Shown here: positions 8,330 to 17,505 of the stretch, piece after piece | Position numbering within the stretch: position 1 is the first letter of the stretch | Layout: each line of letters starts with the position of its first letter | DNA from: an uncultured Dermabacteraceae bacterium | GTDB lineage: Bacteria > Actinomycetota > Actinomycetes > Actinomycetales > Dermabacteraceae | Assembly: GCA_946223075.1 (NCBI GenBank) | Contig: CAMILZ010000002.1 | Span: 1 to 64,000, forward strand | Length of the DNA: 64,000 nt | Direction of reading: 5' to 3' | Program-made: the position numbers and the translations under genes | Notes under the pieces: generated by a model | Database searches by the model: none | Seen by the model: the letters and a program-made list of their open reading frames with translations, nothing else | Told to the model about the DNA's origin: nothing

Positions 8330-10006
8330 TTAGAAGAGGCCGATCGCGTTGCCGTCCTCATCGACACCCATGCGCAGCGCCGCGGGCTCCTTCGGGAGGC
8401 CCGGCATGGTCATGACCGAACCGGTGAGCGCGACGACGAACCCGGCACCGAGGCGGGGGATGAGGTCGCGAACGTGGAGCATGTGACCCTCGGGAGCGCC
8501 GAGCTTCGAGGGATCGTCGCTGAACGAGTACTGGGTCTTCGCCATGCAGACGGGGAGCTTGTCCCAGCCATTCTTCTTAAGGCGGCGGAGGGCCGCGGGA
8601 GCGCCGTCGACGTACTGGACCTCGGACGCGCCGTAGACCTCTTTGGCGATGGTCTCGATGGCGTTCTCGACGCCGTCCTCAGGCTCGTAGAGGTGGTGGA
8701 AGTCGCCCGCTTCGTCGATCGCGGCGAGCACCTGGTCGGCGAGGTCGAGGGCGCCTTCGCCGCCCTTTGCCCACACCTCGGAGAGGGCGGCCTTGTAACC
8801 GTTCTCCTTTGCCCAGTCGAGAATGGCCTTGAGCTCGGTCTCGGTGTCCGACGGGAAGCGGTTGAGGGCGATCACGGGCTCGAGGCCGAACTTGCGGATG
8901 TTCTCGAGGTGCATGCGAAGGTTCGCGGTGCCCTCGAGGGCCGCATCGACGTTCTCGGTCTCGAGCTCGTCCTTCTTGACGCCGCCGTGCATCTTGAGGG
9001 CGCGCACCGTCGCGACGAGCACGACCGCGTCGGGCGAGAAACCGCCGAAGCGCGACTTGATGTCGAGGAACTTCTCGCCGCCGAGGTCCGAGCCGAAGCC
9101 GGCCTCCGTCACGGCGATCTCGCCGAGTTCACGCGCGAGGTTGGTCGCGATGATCGAGTTGCAGCCGTGGGCGATGTTCGCGAACGGGCCGCCGTGCACG
9201 AGGGCGGGGGTGCCGCCGAGAGTCTGCACGAGGTTCGGGTTGAGGGCGTCCTTGAGAAGCATCGTGATGGCGCCTTCGACCTTGAGGTCGGCGACGGTCA
9301 CGGGCTTGCGATCAAACGTGTAACCCACGACGATGCTCGCGATGCGCTTCTGGAGGTCCTTGAGGTCGGTCGCGAGGCAGAGGATCGCCATGATTTCCGA
9401 GGCCACAACGATGTCGAAGCCGTCTTCGCGCGGCATGCCCTGCGCCGGGCCGCCGAGACCCACGACGATCGAGCGAAGCTCGCGGTCGTTGACGTCGAGA
9501 ACGCGCTTCCACTGGATGCGGCGCGGATCGATGTTCAGCGGGTTGCCCTGCTGGATCGAGTTGTCGATGAGGGCCGCGAGGGTGTTGTTCGCAATCTGGA
9601 TCGCGTGGAAGTCGCCCGTGAAGTGGAGGTTGATGTCTTCCATGGGGACGACCTGGGCGTAGCCGCCGCCGGTTGCACCGCCCTTAACGCCCATGACCGG
9701 GCCGAGCGAGGGCTCGCGGAGGGCGACGACGGTCTTCTTACCCTTGAGGGAGAACGCGTCGGAGAGGCCGACGGTCGTCGTCGACTTGCCTTCGCCCGCG
9801 GGGGTCGGCGAGAGGGCCGAGACGAGCACGAGCTTCGCCTTCGGCTTGTCGCTGCTCTGGTCGATCTTCTTCATGTCGACCTTGGCCTTGGTCCAGCCGT
9901 AGGGGATGAGGGCTTCGCTCGGGATGCCGGCGGCCTCGGCGATCTCGGTGATCGGCTTGAGGGTGTGGGCCTGGGCGATCTTGAGATCAGGGTTTTCGGA
10001 TGCCAT
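8330..10006 (-). CDS. fhs: Formate--tetrahydrofolate ligase
   Basis: A 558-residue ATP-dependent enzyme that makes 10-formyl-THF from formate and THF for purine and formyl-Met synthesis. The P-loop-like ATP site [16 protein letters not shown] lies near residue 65, followed by [20 protein letters not shown]. The chosen start (ATG ending at 10006, protein MASENPD) has AGGAG nine bases upstream and gives the usual family length; the upstream in-frame Met would add 22 unlikely residues. It stands alone, convergent with the Mrp operon. Confidence 0.96.
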   Translation of the reverse strand: MASENPDLKIAQAHTLKPITEIAEAAGIPSEALIPYGWTKAKVDMKKIDQSSDKPKAKLVLVSALSPTPAGEGKSTTTVGLSDAFSLKGKKTVVALREPSLGPVMGVKGGATGGGYAQVVPMEDINLHFTGDFHAIQIANNTLAALIDNSIQQGNPLNIDPRRIQWKRVLDVNDRELRSIVVGLGGPAQGMPREDGFDIVVASEIMAILCLATDLKDLQKRIASIVVGYTFDRKPVTVADLKVEGAITMLLKDALNPNLVQTLGGTPALVHGGPFANIAHGCNSIIATNLARELGEIAVTEAGFGSDLGGEKFLDIKSRFGGFSPDAVVLVATVRALKMHGGVKKDELETENVDAALEGTANLRMHLENIRKFGLEPVIALNRFPSDTETELKAILDWAKENGYKAALSEVWAKGGEGALDLADQVLAAIDEAGDFHHLYEPEDGVENAIETIAKEVYGASEVQYVDGAPAALRRLKKNGWDKLPVCMAKTQYSFSDDPSKLGAPEGHMLHVRDLIPRLGAGFVVALTGSVMTMPGLPKEPAALRMGVDEDGNAIGLF

Positions 10007-10185
10007 GGGGCAAATCTCCTTTGATTCTTCTCGGTTGCTGCGGGGCGTTCGTCCCTCACTGTGACCTAGCAAACGTGAAATTCTCTGAGCGTGCCAGCGC
10101 TTTGCCGCCTCGTTGTTCCAACCCGCGGCCTCCCGTGACCGAGATTCCGGAAAAGAGCGTCATGAGTGCCGTGGAACATTGGGAA

Positions 10186-10222
10186 CAAAAATCCCCCGCC
10201 CGGGGCGACCCGGCGGGGGATT
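10186..10222 (-). terminator. Terminator after tRNA-Phe
   Basis: On the minus strand a stem TCCCCCGCCGGG with its complement is followed by TTTTTG, directly downstream of tRNA-Phe. Confidence 0.8.
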
Positions 10223-10226
10223 GCTG

Positions 10227-10299
10227 TGGCTCCGACGGGCGTCGATCCCGTGACCTCTCGATTTTCAGTCGAACGCTCTACCAACTGAGCTACAGAGCC
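10227..10299 (-). tRNA. tRNA-Phe (anticodon GAA)
   Basis: Minus-strand cloverleaf of 73 nt: acceptor GGCTCTG pairs with CGGAGCC, D-loop TCAGTTGGTAGA, anticodon loop CTGAAAA, T arm GGGATCGACGCCC. CCA is not encoded. Confidence 0.95.
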
Positions 10300-10434
10300 G
10301 AATGTTCCAGAAGGAACAGCGAACAGCCTACCAGTGCCCGCAAGTGTGCGTGAAATCGATGCGGGCGGGGGAGAGGTAAGACACGTTCGTGTGGTGCGAG
10401 TTGGGGTGGCGCTAGAACCGACCCCGGGGCATAG

Positions 10435-10461
10435 AAAAACCCCCTCGATTTCTCGAGGGGG
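10435..10461 (-). terminator. Terminator after tRNA-Asp
   Basis: A 9-bp stem (arms CCCCCTCGA and TCGAGGGGG around TTTC) is followed on the minus strand by TTTTT, immediately downstream of tRNA-Asp. Confidence 0.85.
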
Positions 10462-10474
10462 CTTGTCGCTTCTG

Positions 10475-10548
10475 CGACCCTGACCGGGCTTGAACCGGCG
10501 ACCTCCGCCGTGACAGGGCGGCACTCTAACCAACTGAGCTACAGGGCC
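10475..10548 (-). tRNA. tRNA-Asp (anticodon GTC)
   Basis: Minus-strand cloverleaf of 74 nt: acceptor GGCCCTG with CAGGGTC (one G-U pair), anticodon loop CTGTCAC, T arm CCGGTTCAAGCCCGG. CCA is not encoded. Confidence 0.95.
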
Positions 10549-10668
10549 TTTTTGTCTCGCTCTCGCTTCGACTCGAATTACTTTACACAGCCTTTCGCCC
10601 GAATGCCACCTAAGAGCAGAGAGGCTCATCACACCCGCGATTCTGCTGGTCTTCGGTGGCTTGGCACA

Positions 10669-13341
10669 ATGGATGGGGTGAGCAGCAAAGCGCAGTCCGA
10701 CGGCACCCCCGCCACTTTCGATCTCGAGGTGATCGGGGCGCATCTCGCCTTCGCGGAGGTCGCGCCGCAACTCACGGAGACGCTCACGTCCCCCGGGGCG
10801 AGCGCCGTCGTTCAGGCACCGCCAGGTTCGGGTAAAACGACACTTGTGCCGCCGATCGTCGCGAACGCACTCGCGAGTGAGGAGGGCGCTGGCCGCGTCA
10901 TCGTGACGCAGCCGCGGCGCGTGGCCGCCCGTGCGGGCGCCTCGAGGCTCCGCGCCCTCGCCGCCGAATCCTCCCCGGCACTTGCGAAGCGCGTGGCGCA
11001 CACGGTGCGCGGCGATTCCACTCTCACAAAAGACACCCTCGTGGAATTCGTGACCCCCGGCGTTCTCGTGCGCCGCCTTCTCGCGGACCCCGAACTGGCG
11101 GGGGTCTCGGCGATCGTGCTCGATGAGGTGCACGAACGCTCCCTCGATTCTGATCTTGCGCTCGCCTTCGCGCTCGACGTGCGTGACCTTCGCGGCGACC
11201 TCAGGCTTCTCGCGCTCTCGGCGACTCTCGATGCCAAGCGATTTGCGGGCCTCCTCGGTGAAGGGCTCGAGGAGCCGGTACCGGTGATCGATTCGCCCAC
11301 GGCGCTTTTCCCCGTTGAGACGCGACGCGCCCCCTTTGCTGCGCGCATGAACGAGCGCGGGGTCTCACGCGAGTTTCTCGCACACGCGGCACGAGTTGCC
11401 GTCGATGCCCTCGGAGAAAAGGGCGAGCTCGCCAACTCCGACGTGCTGATCTTCCTGCCCGGTGCGTGGGAGGTGGAAAACGCGGCATCGGTAGCGCGCG
11501 AGCTTCTCGCGAGCCGCGGGATGCGCGCCGACGTATGCGAGCTTCACGGCCGCATCGACGCGCGTGAACAGGACCGCATCGTGCGCGGCCGAGAGGCGGG
11601 CGAGCTTCGGCGCTTGATTTTTTCCACGAACCTTGCCGAATCGTCGCTCACGGTCCCGGGCGTGCGCATCGTCGTCGATTCGGGGCTGAGTCGTGAGGTG
11701 CGCCGCGATGCCGCAAGGAGAATGAGTGGGCTCGTGACCGTGACCGCCTCACGCGCGAGCATGACTCAGCGCGCCGGCCGTGCGGGCCGCCTCGGCCCCG
11801 GCCTCGCCATTCGCCTCTTCGACGACCTCGCCTACGCCGGAGCGCGCAACTTCACCCTCCCCGAGATCGCGAGCGCCGACCTCACAGATACCGCTCTCCT
11901 CATGGCGGCGTGGGGCACCCCCGGCGGCGCGGGCCTTCGCCTTCCCGACGCGCCACCCACAGAAGCGTTGACTGATGCCCACGAAAGCCTCGCCGCCCTC
12001 GGCGCCCTCGACAACAAAGGTGCACTGACACCTCTTGGCCGTACGCTCGCCTCGATTCCCACCGATCCGCGGCTCGCCCGCGCACTCCTCACCTCCGCAC
12101 CAATCGTGGGTTCCGACGCCGCCTCGCGCACCGTCGCAGCCCTCTCTCTCGAGGCGCCTCTCCCGCTCGACGGTCATCTCGTTGCAGGCCCGCGCGCACA
12201 GCGCGACCGCCTCCATAAAGAAGCCGACCGCTTCGCCCGCCTCGCGCGCCGCCACGCGGAAAACACCCCGCGGCTCGAAACCGCGATCGAGTCCCCGAAG
12301 GACCCCGCACACCAGGTCGGCATCGTCGTCGCCCTCGCCTACCCCGAGCGCCTCGCGCGCCGCGTGGAACCGGGAATCTACGAAAGCGCCCTTGGTACAC
12401 GCGCCGGCACGAGCGACACCGCGCTCGGCGAGTGGATCGCGATCGCCGAGGTGCAGCGTTCGAACGCGAAGGCCGCGCGAGGCACGGGCGCGATTATCCG
12501 CCAGGCAGCCCCTGTCGCCGAAAGCGAAGCCCTCGCGTGCGCGGGGTCACTCGTGCGCGAAAGTACCGAGATCGACTTCGGCGAAAATGGCGCCAAGGCC
12601 CGGCGCATCAGATCCCTTGGAAGCATCGTGCTTTCTTCAACCCCCACCAAAGTCGAGGGCCCCGGCGCGCGCGAGGCCATCCTCGCCGGCATCCGCCGCG
12701 CAGGCCTCGGCGTTTTCACGTGGAGCCCGAGCGCCGCAAACCTCCGCGCTCGACTCGCCCTCCTCCGCCGCGAACTCGGCGACCCCTGGCCCGACGTGAG
12801 CGACGCGGCGCTTCTCGCTCGTCTCGAGGAACTCGCGGGACCCGAGATCGATGCGCTCGCGGGCCTCGGCCGAAAACATCCCCTCGACCCCTCGAAAATT
12901 GACATGCGCCCCATTCTCGAGCGTGCCCTCCCGTGGCCCGACGCGGCACGACTCGAAGAACTCGTCCCCGAGAGGTTGCAGGTACCGTCGGACTCTAAAA
13001 TTCGCCTTGACTACCCGAACGCCGAGCAGATCGAGAACGCCGGTGGTGACGGCGCGGACGAAGCGCCCGTGCGACTCAAGGTGAAGCTGCAGGAGATGTT
13101 CGGGCTCGAGGAGACGCCCCGCATTGTGGACGGGCGCGTGAGCGTGCTGATCGAGCTGCTCTCGCCCGGCGGCAAACCCCTCGCGCTCACGAAGGATCTG
13201 CGCTCATTTTGGGCGGGGCCCTACAAGGATGTGCGCAAAGACATGCGCGGCCGCTACCCGAAGCATCCCTGGCCCGAAGACCCGATGACGTTCGAGGCGA
13301 CCGCGAAAACGAACCGCGCACTCAGGCGCGACGCGAAATAA
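10669..13341 (+). CDS. hrpB: ATP-dependent RNA helicase HrpB (DEAH family)
   Basis: An 890-residue DEAH-box helicase. Motif I PPGSGKTTLVP is near residue 55, motif II is DEVHER (residue ~150), motif III SATLD, and motif VI QRAGRAGR. The C-terminal end with RYPKHPWPEDPM is the HrpB_C signature, which separates it from HrpA. It is an NTP-driven RNA remodelling enzyme of the cytosol; its cellular role is poorly known. The frame is open back to 10510, but that part overlaps tRNA-Asp. I chose ATG 10669; GTG 10678 is an alternative, and neither has a strong ribosome-binding site. Confidence 0.92.
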   Translation: MDGVSSKAQSDGTPATFDLEVIGAHLAFAEVAPQLTETLTSPGASAVVQAPPGSGKTTLVPPIVANALASEEGAGRVIVTQPRRVAARAGASRLRALAAESSPALAKRVAHTVRGDSTLTKDTLVEFVTPGVLVRRLLADPELAGVSAIVLDEVHERSLDSDLALAFALDVRDLRGDLRLLALSATLDAKRFAGLLGEGLEEPVPVIDSPTALFPVETRRAPFAARMNERGVSREFLAHAARVAVDALGEKGELANSDVLIFLPGAWEVENAASVARELLASRGMRADVCELHGRIDAREQDRIVRGREAGELRRLIFSTNLAESSLTVPGVRIVVDSGLSREVRRDAARRMSGLVTVTASRASMTQRAGRAGRLGPGLAIRLFDDLAYAGARNFTLPEIASADLTDTALLMAAWGTPGGAGLRLPDAPPTEALTDAHESLAALGALDNKGALTPLGRTLASIPTDPRLARALLTSAPIVGSDAASRTVAALSLEAPLPLDGHLVAGPRAQRDRLHKEADRFARLARRHAENTPRLETAIESPKDPAHQVGIVVALAYPERLARRVEPGIYESALGTRAGTSDTALGEWIAIAEVQRSNAKAARGTGAIIRQAAPVAESEALACAGSLVRESTEIDFGENGAKARRIRSLGSIVLSSTPTKVEGPGAREAILAGIRRAGLGVFTWSPSAANLRARLALLRRELGDPWPDVSDAALLARLEELAGPEIDALAGLGRKHPLDPSKIDMRPILERALPWPDAARLEELVPERLQVPSDSKIRLDYPNAEQIENAGGDGADEAPVRLKVKLQEMFGLEETPRIVDGRVSVLIELLSPGGKPLALTKDLRSFWAGPYKDVRKDMRGRYPKHPWPEDPMTFEATAKTNRALRRDAK

Positions 13342-13349
13342 GGAAGCGC

Positions 13350-13961
13350 TTACTTCTCGAGCGCGCGCACACCCTTCCACGCGAGCGGAATGAGACCCGC
13401 CGCAATCGCCGCCTTGACGATGCCGCCCGGAATGAACGGGATGAGACCCGCGTTCATGACGCCCGCGAAATCAAGACCGAGGCCCATGATCGAATTGAGA
13501 ACCCACGCCATGTAGGGCACGCCCACGACAAACGGCAGCGCGCTCGCCGCGATGAAGCCCAGGAGCGCGAGGATGAACTTGCGGTCCCACGCACGCTCCG
13601 CCATCCAGCCGGCCACGAATGCCGACGGGATGAAGCCAATGATGAAGCCGAAACTCGGCTCGAGAACCATGCCGGGGCCGCCGCCGAACTCCGCGAAGAT
13701 CGGGGCACCCGCGAGGCCCGCCACGAGGTACGTCGCAAGCGAGGCCGCGCCGCGCTTCGCGCCGAGTGCTGCGCCCACGAGGATCACACCGAGAGTCTGA
13801 CCGGTGATCGGCACGTAGGGGAGCGGGATCGTAACCTGCGCGAGGAGCCCCACCACAACGACGCCCGCCGCGATGAGCGAAATGTCGGTAAGAAGCGAGC
13901 GGTGCTTGACGATCGAATCGGCGAGCACAGGGCGAGTGCCGGAAACGGCTGCGGTGGTCAT
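13350..13961 (-). CDS. bioY: Biotin transporter BioY (ECF substrate-binding subunit)
   Basis: A 203-residue integral membrane protein, the S component that binds biotin for ECF-type uptake. The family motif VPITGQTLGVILVGAALG follows the first helix, and FIIGFIPSAFVAGW and the C-terminal FIPGGIVKAAIAAGL are also typical. The start (ATG ending 13961, MTTAAV) has AAGGAG five bases upstream. No ECF ATPase or EcfT is adjacent, so it either shares distant modules or acts alone, as some BioY proteins do. It is convergent with hrpB, with 8 bases between the stops. Confidence 0.94.
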   Translation of the reverse strand: MTTAAVSGTRPVLADSIVKHRSLLTDISLIAAGVVVVGLLAQVTIPLPYVPITGQTLGVILVGAALGAKRGAASLATYLVAGLAGAPIFAEFGGGPGMVLEPSFGFIIGFIPSAFVAGWMAERAWDRKFILALLGFIAASALPFVVGVPYMAWVLNSIMGLGLDFAGVMNAGLIPFIPGGIVKAAIAAGLIPLAWKGVRALEK

Positions 13962-14172
13962 GAATCTCCTTGATCGCGCGGATGGGAACCGCATCAATAC
14001 TAGGCCCCACCCCCGTTCAGGGTGAAGAAAAGTGCAGGGGTAAGTCGAAATCGGGGGTCATGACGCGGTTATCTCCACCCTGAAGTGTGGGGTCAGAGTG
14101 GGTGAGGGCGAGGCGAGAGCGGGGTAAGGGGATAGGTAAGCCGAGGTAAGCCTGCCCGGTAGGGTATGAGTC
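13962..14172. other. Divergent intergenic region bioY / winged-helix gene
   Basis: About 210 bases. A TAGTAT hexamer near 13996-14001 on the minus strand could be the -10 of bioY. Two direct AGGTAAGCC units at 14134-14142 and 14144-14152 lie 20-40 bases before the plus-strand gene and resemble iron-regulator half-sites, but they are not arranged as a palindrome. Nothing else is seen. Confidence 0.35.
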
Positions 14173-15384
14173 ATGGCGTCACGATCCTCCGCTCCCAATT
14201 CACGCACCGCCCGCACCCGGCTCATCCACGCGCGTCTCCTTGCGCAGGACCTCGCCATTCCGGAGCGGGGGAGCGCCCGCGACGTCGTGCACGCGATGGG
14301 CGCCATGCAGGGCCAGGATCTGCCCGGCGTGCTCTCCTCGATCGCCCTTCGGCTCGATTCGGCAAGGGTGGGCGAAGCGCCAGGTCACGAACAGGTTCCG
14401 ACGGTTGCTGGGCAAGCGTCGGACCAAAAAATTCTCCCGAGTGACCCGCGCATGCGGGAAGTGCTGCACGCTTTTGAGACGGGCGAGATCGTGCGTGGCT
14501 ATCCGATGCGCGGGACCGTTTTCGCGATGGCCGCGAGCGATGCGCGGTGGATGACCGAGCTGTGCGCGAAAAAGGGCGAGTGGGAAGCGCGGCGGCGCCG
14601 CTCGCGGAACCTTTCCGACGCTCAGGTCGAGCACGCGCTGAACCTCGCCCTCGAATTCCTCGCGGGGAAGGTGCGAGGTGTGACACGGGCGGAACTCCTC
14701 GAGGCGTGGAAAAGTGGCGGCATCGAGACGGGCGGCGGTCGCGGCTACCACCTCATCACCTACTTCATGGCATCCGGCCACCTGATCTACGGGCCGATCG
14801 ACGGTGCGGAACAGCGAATCGCCGACGCCGCGACGTGGCTCCCCGACGGGACTGGACTCGAGGAGCGTTTCGGGGGAGACAAAGTGGCGGCAACCGCGGC
14901 GCTGCTCAAGCGGTATCTCCTGAGCCACGGCCCCGCGACGTTGCGCGATTTCGCGTGGTGGACGAAGCTCCCGCTGAGGGAGATCCGCGCGGCATACGCG
15001 CAGGTGGGGGACGGGCTCGAGGAATGGGGGAGCGGCGCTTCCGGCGAGATGCGGTATTGCCGCGCGGGGCTCGCCGATGAGGTCAGCTCTGCCGCCGCAC
15101 GCGTTCGGGGCACCTTCCTGCTGCCCGGTTTCGACGAGCTCGTGCTCGGATACCCCGACCGTCTCGCCCTCATGACCGAACAAGAGCACGCGCTGCTCGT
15201 GCCCGGAAACAACGGGGTATTCCGGCGGGGAATCGTGCGCGGCGGGCGCATGGTTGCCCTGTGGCGCACCGTCAAGCGCAAGAGCGGTCGTGCGCTCGCA
15301 GTCGATGCCTTTGGTGAACTCTCCGCTGCGGCCTCGCGCGACATCGACAATGCCTTCGTGGCTTTTCCGCATCACGACCGGTAG
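14173..15384 (+). CDS. Winged-helix DNA-binding domain protein (HTH_42/YcaQ-like)
   Basis: A 403-residue protein of the winged-helix family related to YcaQ crosslink-repair glycosylases. Recognisable blocks are the N-terminal LIHARLLAQDL, QGQDLPGVLSSIALRL near residue 50, MRGTVFAMAASDARWM near 115, and LLPGFDELVLGY near 315. It is probably cytosolic; its role in DNA repair or regulation is inferred from the family. Residues 76-84 are encoded by a 27-nt palindrome (14397-14423) of the dispersed repeat family, in frame between two conserved blocks, so they look like an inserted loop. ATG 14173 is the likely start. Confidence 0.85.
   Translation: MASRSSAPNSRTARTRLIHARLLAQDLAIPERGSARDVVHAMGAMQGQDLPGVLSSIALRLDSARVGEAPGHEQVPTVAGQASDQKILPSDPRMREVLHAFETGEIVRGYPMRGTVFAMAASDARWMTELCAKKGEWEARRRRSRNLSDAQVEHALNLALEFLAGKVRGVTRAELLEAWKSGGIETGGGRGYHLITYFMASGHLIYGPIDGAEQRIADAATWLPDGTGLEERFGGDKVAATAALLKRYLLSHGPATLRDFAWWTKLPLREIRAAYAQVGDGLEEWGSGASGEMRYCRAGLADEVSSAAARVRGTFLLPGFDELVLGYPDRLALMTEQEHALLVPGNNGVFRRGIVRGGRMVALWRTVKRKSGRALAVDAFGELSAAASRDIDNAFVAFPHHDR
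14397..14423. repeat. 27-nt inverted pair of the dispersed repeat, inside a gene
   Basis: TCCGACGGTTGC (14397-14408), loop TGG, GCAAGCGTCGGA (14412-14423). The arms pair at 11 of 12 positions. Same 12-3-12 architecture as at 22786 and 52969. It adds exactly nine codons to the winged-helix gene. Confidence 0.85.
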
Positions 15385-15600
15385 GTGGCGCTGGTCGGCC
15401 GCGTGTGGAGGCACGGCGGGAAATTGAGGAGAAGCAGCGAGGCTTGGCGAGCGGGTATTCGCGACCCCCGCTTGAGTATGCCGAGGGTCACAGTGCTGGT
15501 GGGGGAGGGGGACCCCAAGGTCCCCTGACGAAGCCTTGATGGGTTCATAAAATTAGTTATCTAGTCGCCGGCGCCGCTGGTAGAAATTCACCCCTCAAGC
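15385..15600 (+). other. Intergenic region before the secreted nuclease gene
   Basis: About 215 bases between two plus-strand genes. It includes an AT-rich stretch TAAAATTAGTTATCTA (15549-15564) that could hold a promoter. No repeat or terminator of note is seen. Confidence 0.35.
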
Positions 15601-16941
15601 ATGGAGAACATGGAGAACACGAGCGTGGAGACACAGGCCAACCGCCGTCGTACGGGATTAGTCGCGGGGATTACCGGGGCCGCGTGCTGCGGTTGCTTCG
15701 GAATCGTGTCTATCGCGTTTTTCCTTCTTGCCTTTTTTGGCGCGCTCGCGGCGCCGGGAAGTGGAGATTCGAGCCCCTCGGAGAGTGCCTCCGCTGAGGC
15801 CACGACGAGCGCAGGCGCGGAGGGTGACGCTGTAGCTCCGGTCGATGAGGTCGAGCAGGCGAAGGCAGAAGCAGCTCACGCGGGCGGCGTTTCCGGGGTG
15901 TCCCCGAAAGGAGCACCGGAGCTCAAGCAGGCCAGTTCGTCCTCCGAAGCGTCAAACTCCTCGACCGCTCCGGACAGGGAAGGAACCGCCCTCGCACAAC
16001 TCCGGACACTCCAGGTGAAGGGTAGGGCACCCAAGACCGGCTACGACCGCGACTCCTTCGGATGGCGCGACGACGTTGACCGCAACGGCTGCGACACGCT
16101 CAACGACATTCTCCGCCGCGATATCGAAAACTTCACCACGAAAGCCGGCACCAACGGCTGCGTCGTCATCTCGGGCACGGTCAACTCGCCCTATAGCGGC
16201 ACGCGCTACGCCTTCGTACGAAACCCCACGAACACGGATATCGACCACGTTGTCGCGCTCTCGGATGCGTGGCAAAGCGGCGCTTCGAATTGGGATGAAC
16301 AAAAACGGGTGGCATTCGCGAACGACCCCCTCAATTTGATTGCCGTGGAATCAACCCTGAACAGGCAAAAAGGTGACGGCGACGCCGCGACATGGCTCCC
16401 GCCGAACAAGCCTTACCGCTGCGAGTACGTTGCCCGCCAGGTTGCCGTGAAAGCCAAGTACGGACTCTGGGTGAAACCCGCCGAAGCAGAAGCCATCGAG
16501 CGTGTGCTCGAGACCTGCCGCGGAAGGGCCGCCTTCGACGACGACGTTGAGCCGCCGGCGACAGACTCCTTGACTGACCAAAAGTCGGCCCCTGCCGAGA
16601 GCCCAGCGCCGCTTGTGAGGGACGTGCAGAAGGACGCGCCGAAAAAGGATGTGACGAAGAAAGAGGCGCCTCGCAAGAAGGCTCCGAAGAAGGACACATC
16701 GAAGACGAAAGCACCTAAGAAGGAAGCGTCCCACAAGAAAGCGCCCAAGAAAGAAGCTCCCAAGAAGGAAGCTCCCAAGAAGGAAGTACCGAAGAAGAAG
16801 TCCTCGGGCGGCGGCTTCCGAAACTGCAAGGCCGCTTGGGAGGCTGGAGCTGCCCCGCTGCACCGGGGAGATTCCGGCTACGCCCCGAAGCTCGATGGGG
16901 ATGACGACGGCGTCGCGTGCGAGGTGCCGCCGCGGTACTAG
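15601..16941 (+). CDS. Membrane-anchored HNH (DUF1524-type) nuclease with Lys-rich stalk and Excalibur domain
   Basis: A 446-residue predicted extracytoplasmic protein. A single helix at residues ~20-50 (Cys-rich CCGCFG within it) acts as anchor or signal. Residues ~145-300 form the actinobacterial HNH/DUF1524-like domain: TGYDRDSFGW, the metal and catalytic DIDHVVALSDAW near 213, then NDPLNLIAV, KGDGDAATWLPPN and YRCEYVARQV. Residues ~340-400 are a tandem K-K-E-A-P repeat. The last ~40 residues are an Excalibur Ca-binding motif (LDGDDDGVACE). It is probably a surface or secreted nuclease. ATG 15601 or 15610 can start it. Confidence 0.9.
   Translation: MENMENTSVETQANRRRTGLVAGITGAACCGCFGIVSIAFFLLAFFGALAAPGSGDSSPSESASAEATTSAGAEGDAVAPVDEVEQAKAEAAHAGGVSGVSPKGAPELKQASSSSEASNSSTAPDREGTALAQLRTLQVKGRAPKTGYDRDSFGWRDDVDRNGCDTLNDILRRDIENFTTKAGTNGCVVISGTVNSPYSGTRYAFVRNPTNTDIDHVVALSDAWQSGASNWDEQKRVAFANDPLNLIAVESTLNRQKGDGDAATWLPPNKPYRCEYVARQVAVKAKYGLWVKPAEAEAIERVLETCRGRAAFDDDVEPPATDSLTDQKSAPAESPAPLVRDVQKDAPKKDVTKKEAPRKKAPKKDTSKTKAPKKEASHKKAPKKEAPKKEAPKKEVPKKKSSGGGFRNCKAAWEAGAAPLHRGDSGYAPKLDGDDDGVACEVPPRY
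16650..16803 (+). repeat. In-gene tandem repeat coding K-K-E-A-P units
   Basis: Degenerate short repeats of the type GAAGCTCCCAAGAAG, most regular at 16750-16792, encode alternating Lys/Ala/Pro units. This is a likely site of copy-number change by slippage; the protein segment would be an extended, positively charged stalk that could bind wall polymers or DNA. Confidence 0.75.
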
Positions 16942-17000
16942 GCCCCAATTGCGGTGCTTTTTCCTGGGGGCGCGGCTTAGCCTTGCTCTCGCCGCGCCCT

Positions 17001-17059
17001 CTCGACCAGTTCTCTCGTCGCACCTTTTCGGCCCACTCGACCCGTTCTCTCGTCGCGCC
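17001..17059. repeat. Short tandem repeat, 35-bp period
   Basis: Two copies of CTCGACCMGTTCTCTCGTCG with following bases, at 17001-17023 and 17036-17058, and a partial third beginning near 17053. Intergenic, just downstream of the nuclease gene. Confidence 0.6.
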
Positions 17060-17075
17060 CTCTCGATCCACCAAA

Positions 17076-17134
17076 GTGGTGAAAATTGGCCGCCAACCCC
17101 CGGATTCTTGCGTGAGGTGGCGGTTTTTCACCAC
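17076..17134. repeat. Convergent-end hairpin repeat, copy 1
   Basis: Arms GTGGTGAAAATTGGCCGCC (17076-17094) and its near complement (17116-17134). It is a member of the GTGNNGAAAA hairpin family also found at 27446, 27669, 27855 and 54529. It lies between the plus-strand nuclease gene and the minus-strand tRNA-Thr. Confidence 0.6.
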
Positions 17135-17250
17135 CTCGGTGCTGGAAAAGTGCGCGGTGGCGGGTGTCGAAAATGAATAGGTCATTTTCCGGTCTGTTCA
17201 AAGAAGGGCAACAAGAAGGGTGACAACCCGCCCCGGCGGCCTTAACCAGA

Positions 17251-17293
17251 AAACCCCCGATCCGGTGTTTCACCAGATCAGGGGCTATTTTTT
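17251..17293. terminator. Bidirectional terminator next to tRNA-Thr
   Basis: A stem CCCCGATCCGGTG with CACCAGATCAGGGG closes a short loop. A T-run follows on the plus strand (TATTTTTTC), and GGGTTTTC follows on the minus strand. It can end tRNA-Thr (minus) and transcripts arriving from the left. Confidence 0.8.
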
Positions 17294-17294
17294 C

Positions 17295-17370
17295 TGGAGC
17301 CTCCTGCCGGAATCGAACCGGCGACCTATTCATTACGAGTGAATCGCTCTACCGACTGAGCTAAGGAGGC
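17295..17370 (-). tRNA. tRNA-Thr (anticodon CGT)
   Basis: Minus-strand cloverleaf: acceptor GCCTCCT with AGGAGGC, D-loop TCAGTCGGTAGA, anticodon loop CTCGTAA, T arm CCGGTTCGATTCCGG. The 3' CCA is encoded (17295-17297). Confidence 0.95.
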
Positions 17371-17505
17371 GTGTGCTTCGCTCACGCGTCGCGCACGAAC
17401 CACAACTTTACGGGAGAAGTGCCTCTCGTGCCAAACCGTGCAGGTGATGGACCGGTCACACCCGGCTGCGTGCGGTCCATCGCCGCTCGGTTCAGGCAGC
17501 GCCGT

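Noticed and set aside
14134..14152. Iron-regulator (DtxR/IdeR) box
   Set aside because: Two AGGTAAGCC units are direct, not inverted, and the downstream gene has no link to iron.
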